Below the pieces are notes generated by a model, which saw nothing but the letters and a program-made list of their open reading frames with translations, was not told the DNA's origin and did not search any database. The position numbers and the translations under genes were made by a program. From the NCBI GenBank assembly GCA_025450375.1, contig JANWHO010000074.1:1-6286 (forward strand): DNA of 6,286 nt. The letters are read 5' to 3'. Below, one piece after another: positions 5,969 to 6,286 of the stretch (the first letter of the stretch is position 1; each line of letters starts with the position of its first letter). This stretch comes from Chloroflexota bacterium (GTDB lineage Bacteria; Chloroflexota; UBA5177; JANWHV01).

Positions 5969-6286
5969 CTAATGCCCGAAGGCCCCAGGGTTCCCCGGCG
6001 TGCTATTGGGGATGGGCGACGCGTCCTTGAGGTTCACCAGATAGCGCTTGAAAAAGCCCAACACCTTCTCGGAGTAGGTCTGCGGTTGGGCGTCGAGCGC
6101 TCCGGCGTGCCCTCCCAGCGGGGCCAGCCACAATTCCTTGTGCTTCACATGGGCGGCGGCATATAATCGCTGGGCATCGGCCTCGGTGGTCGTGGGGTCC
6201 GTGTCCTGCATGCTATGGATGATCAAGAGCGCCTGGCTTGGCTGGAGGTTCTTGGCCCCAAGGAGGGCGCTCCGTGTATCGGGCGA
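5969..6286 (-). CDS. alpha/beta hydrolase, C-terminal part (5' end cut by window edge)
   Basis: The last 105 residues of an alpha/beta-hydrolase-fold enzyme are visible, reading from the right edge to a TAG at 5971-5969. Numbered from the edge, LLIIHSMQD (20-28) matches the strand-loop pattern xIHGxxD that carries the catalytic aspartate, here probably Asp28. LGGHAGA (57-63) carries the catalytic histidine His60. Between them AQRLYAAAHVKHKELWL (38-54) is the usual helix and strand of prolyl-oligopeptidase-like or serine aminopeptidase-like hydrolases, and the following YSEKVLGFFKRYL (72-84) is the typical final helix. The last 16 or so residues are rich in Pro, Asn and Gly and look unstructured. 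The nucleophile serine, any signal peptide and the start are outside the window, so the substrate cannot be given. It converges on the transport operon and has no evident link to it. Confidence 0.85.
   Translation of the reverse strand, partial: SPDTRSALLGAKNLQPSQALLIIHSMQDTDPTTTEADAQRLYAAAHVKHKELWLAPLGGHAGALDAQPQTYSEKVLGFFKRYLVNLKDASPIPNSTPGNPGAFGH

Overview
The window is GC-rich bacterial DNA from a free-living organism. It holds four complete genes that form one ABC transport operon on the + strand, plus two genes on the - strand that are cut by the window edges. The ribosome binding sites are purine-rich GGAGG types. The operon matches the BMP/PnrA nucleoside-importer type, the left-hand gene is a small beta-carbonic anhydrase of the mycobacterial Rv1284 kind, and the right end carries a GTAGGGGC...CCCTAC intergenic repeat. 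Together these would fit Chloroflexota/Thermomicrobia-like or actinobacterial relatives, but the sequence alone does not fix the phylum.

Layout. Positions 1-417 (-): N-terminal 139 residues of a beta-class carbonic anhydrase, read from a good sigma70-like promoter (TTGACA, 17 nt, TATAGG) at 500-528. Positions 418-771: divergent intergenic region, with no clear promoter found for the + strand operon. Positions 772-1836 (+): secreted BMP-family substrate-binding protein. Positions 1837-1926: short gap with a perfect 11-bp stem and no U-run, probably an mRNA-stabilising or attenuating hairpin. Positions 1927-3384 (+): first permease, with a C-terminal extension carrying extra membrane segments. 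Positions 3397-4323 (+): second permease. Positions 4307-5851 (+): double-domain ATPase, overlapping the permease gene. Positions 5852-5968: convergent intergenic region with an imperfect hairpin and a large REP/BIME-like inverted repeat. Positions 5969-6286 (-): C-terminal 105 residues of an alpha/beta hydrolase.

How the genes work together. The binding protein captures a ligand, most likely a purine nucleoside or related nucleoside, outside the membrane. It delivers the ligand to the heterodimeric channel made by the two permeases. The fused ATPase drives import, probably through one catalytic ATP site plus one degenerate site. The gene order (binding protein, permease, permease, ATPase) and tight spacing after the first gap indicate one transcript, and the hairpin after the first gene would allow more binding protein than membrane parts. 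The two flanking genes have no evident link to nucleoside uptake.

I see no undescribed multi-gene system here. The items most worth a second look are the BIME-like repeat at 5902-5966, the extended first permease, and the lack of a lipobox in the binding protein.
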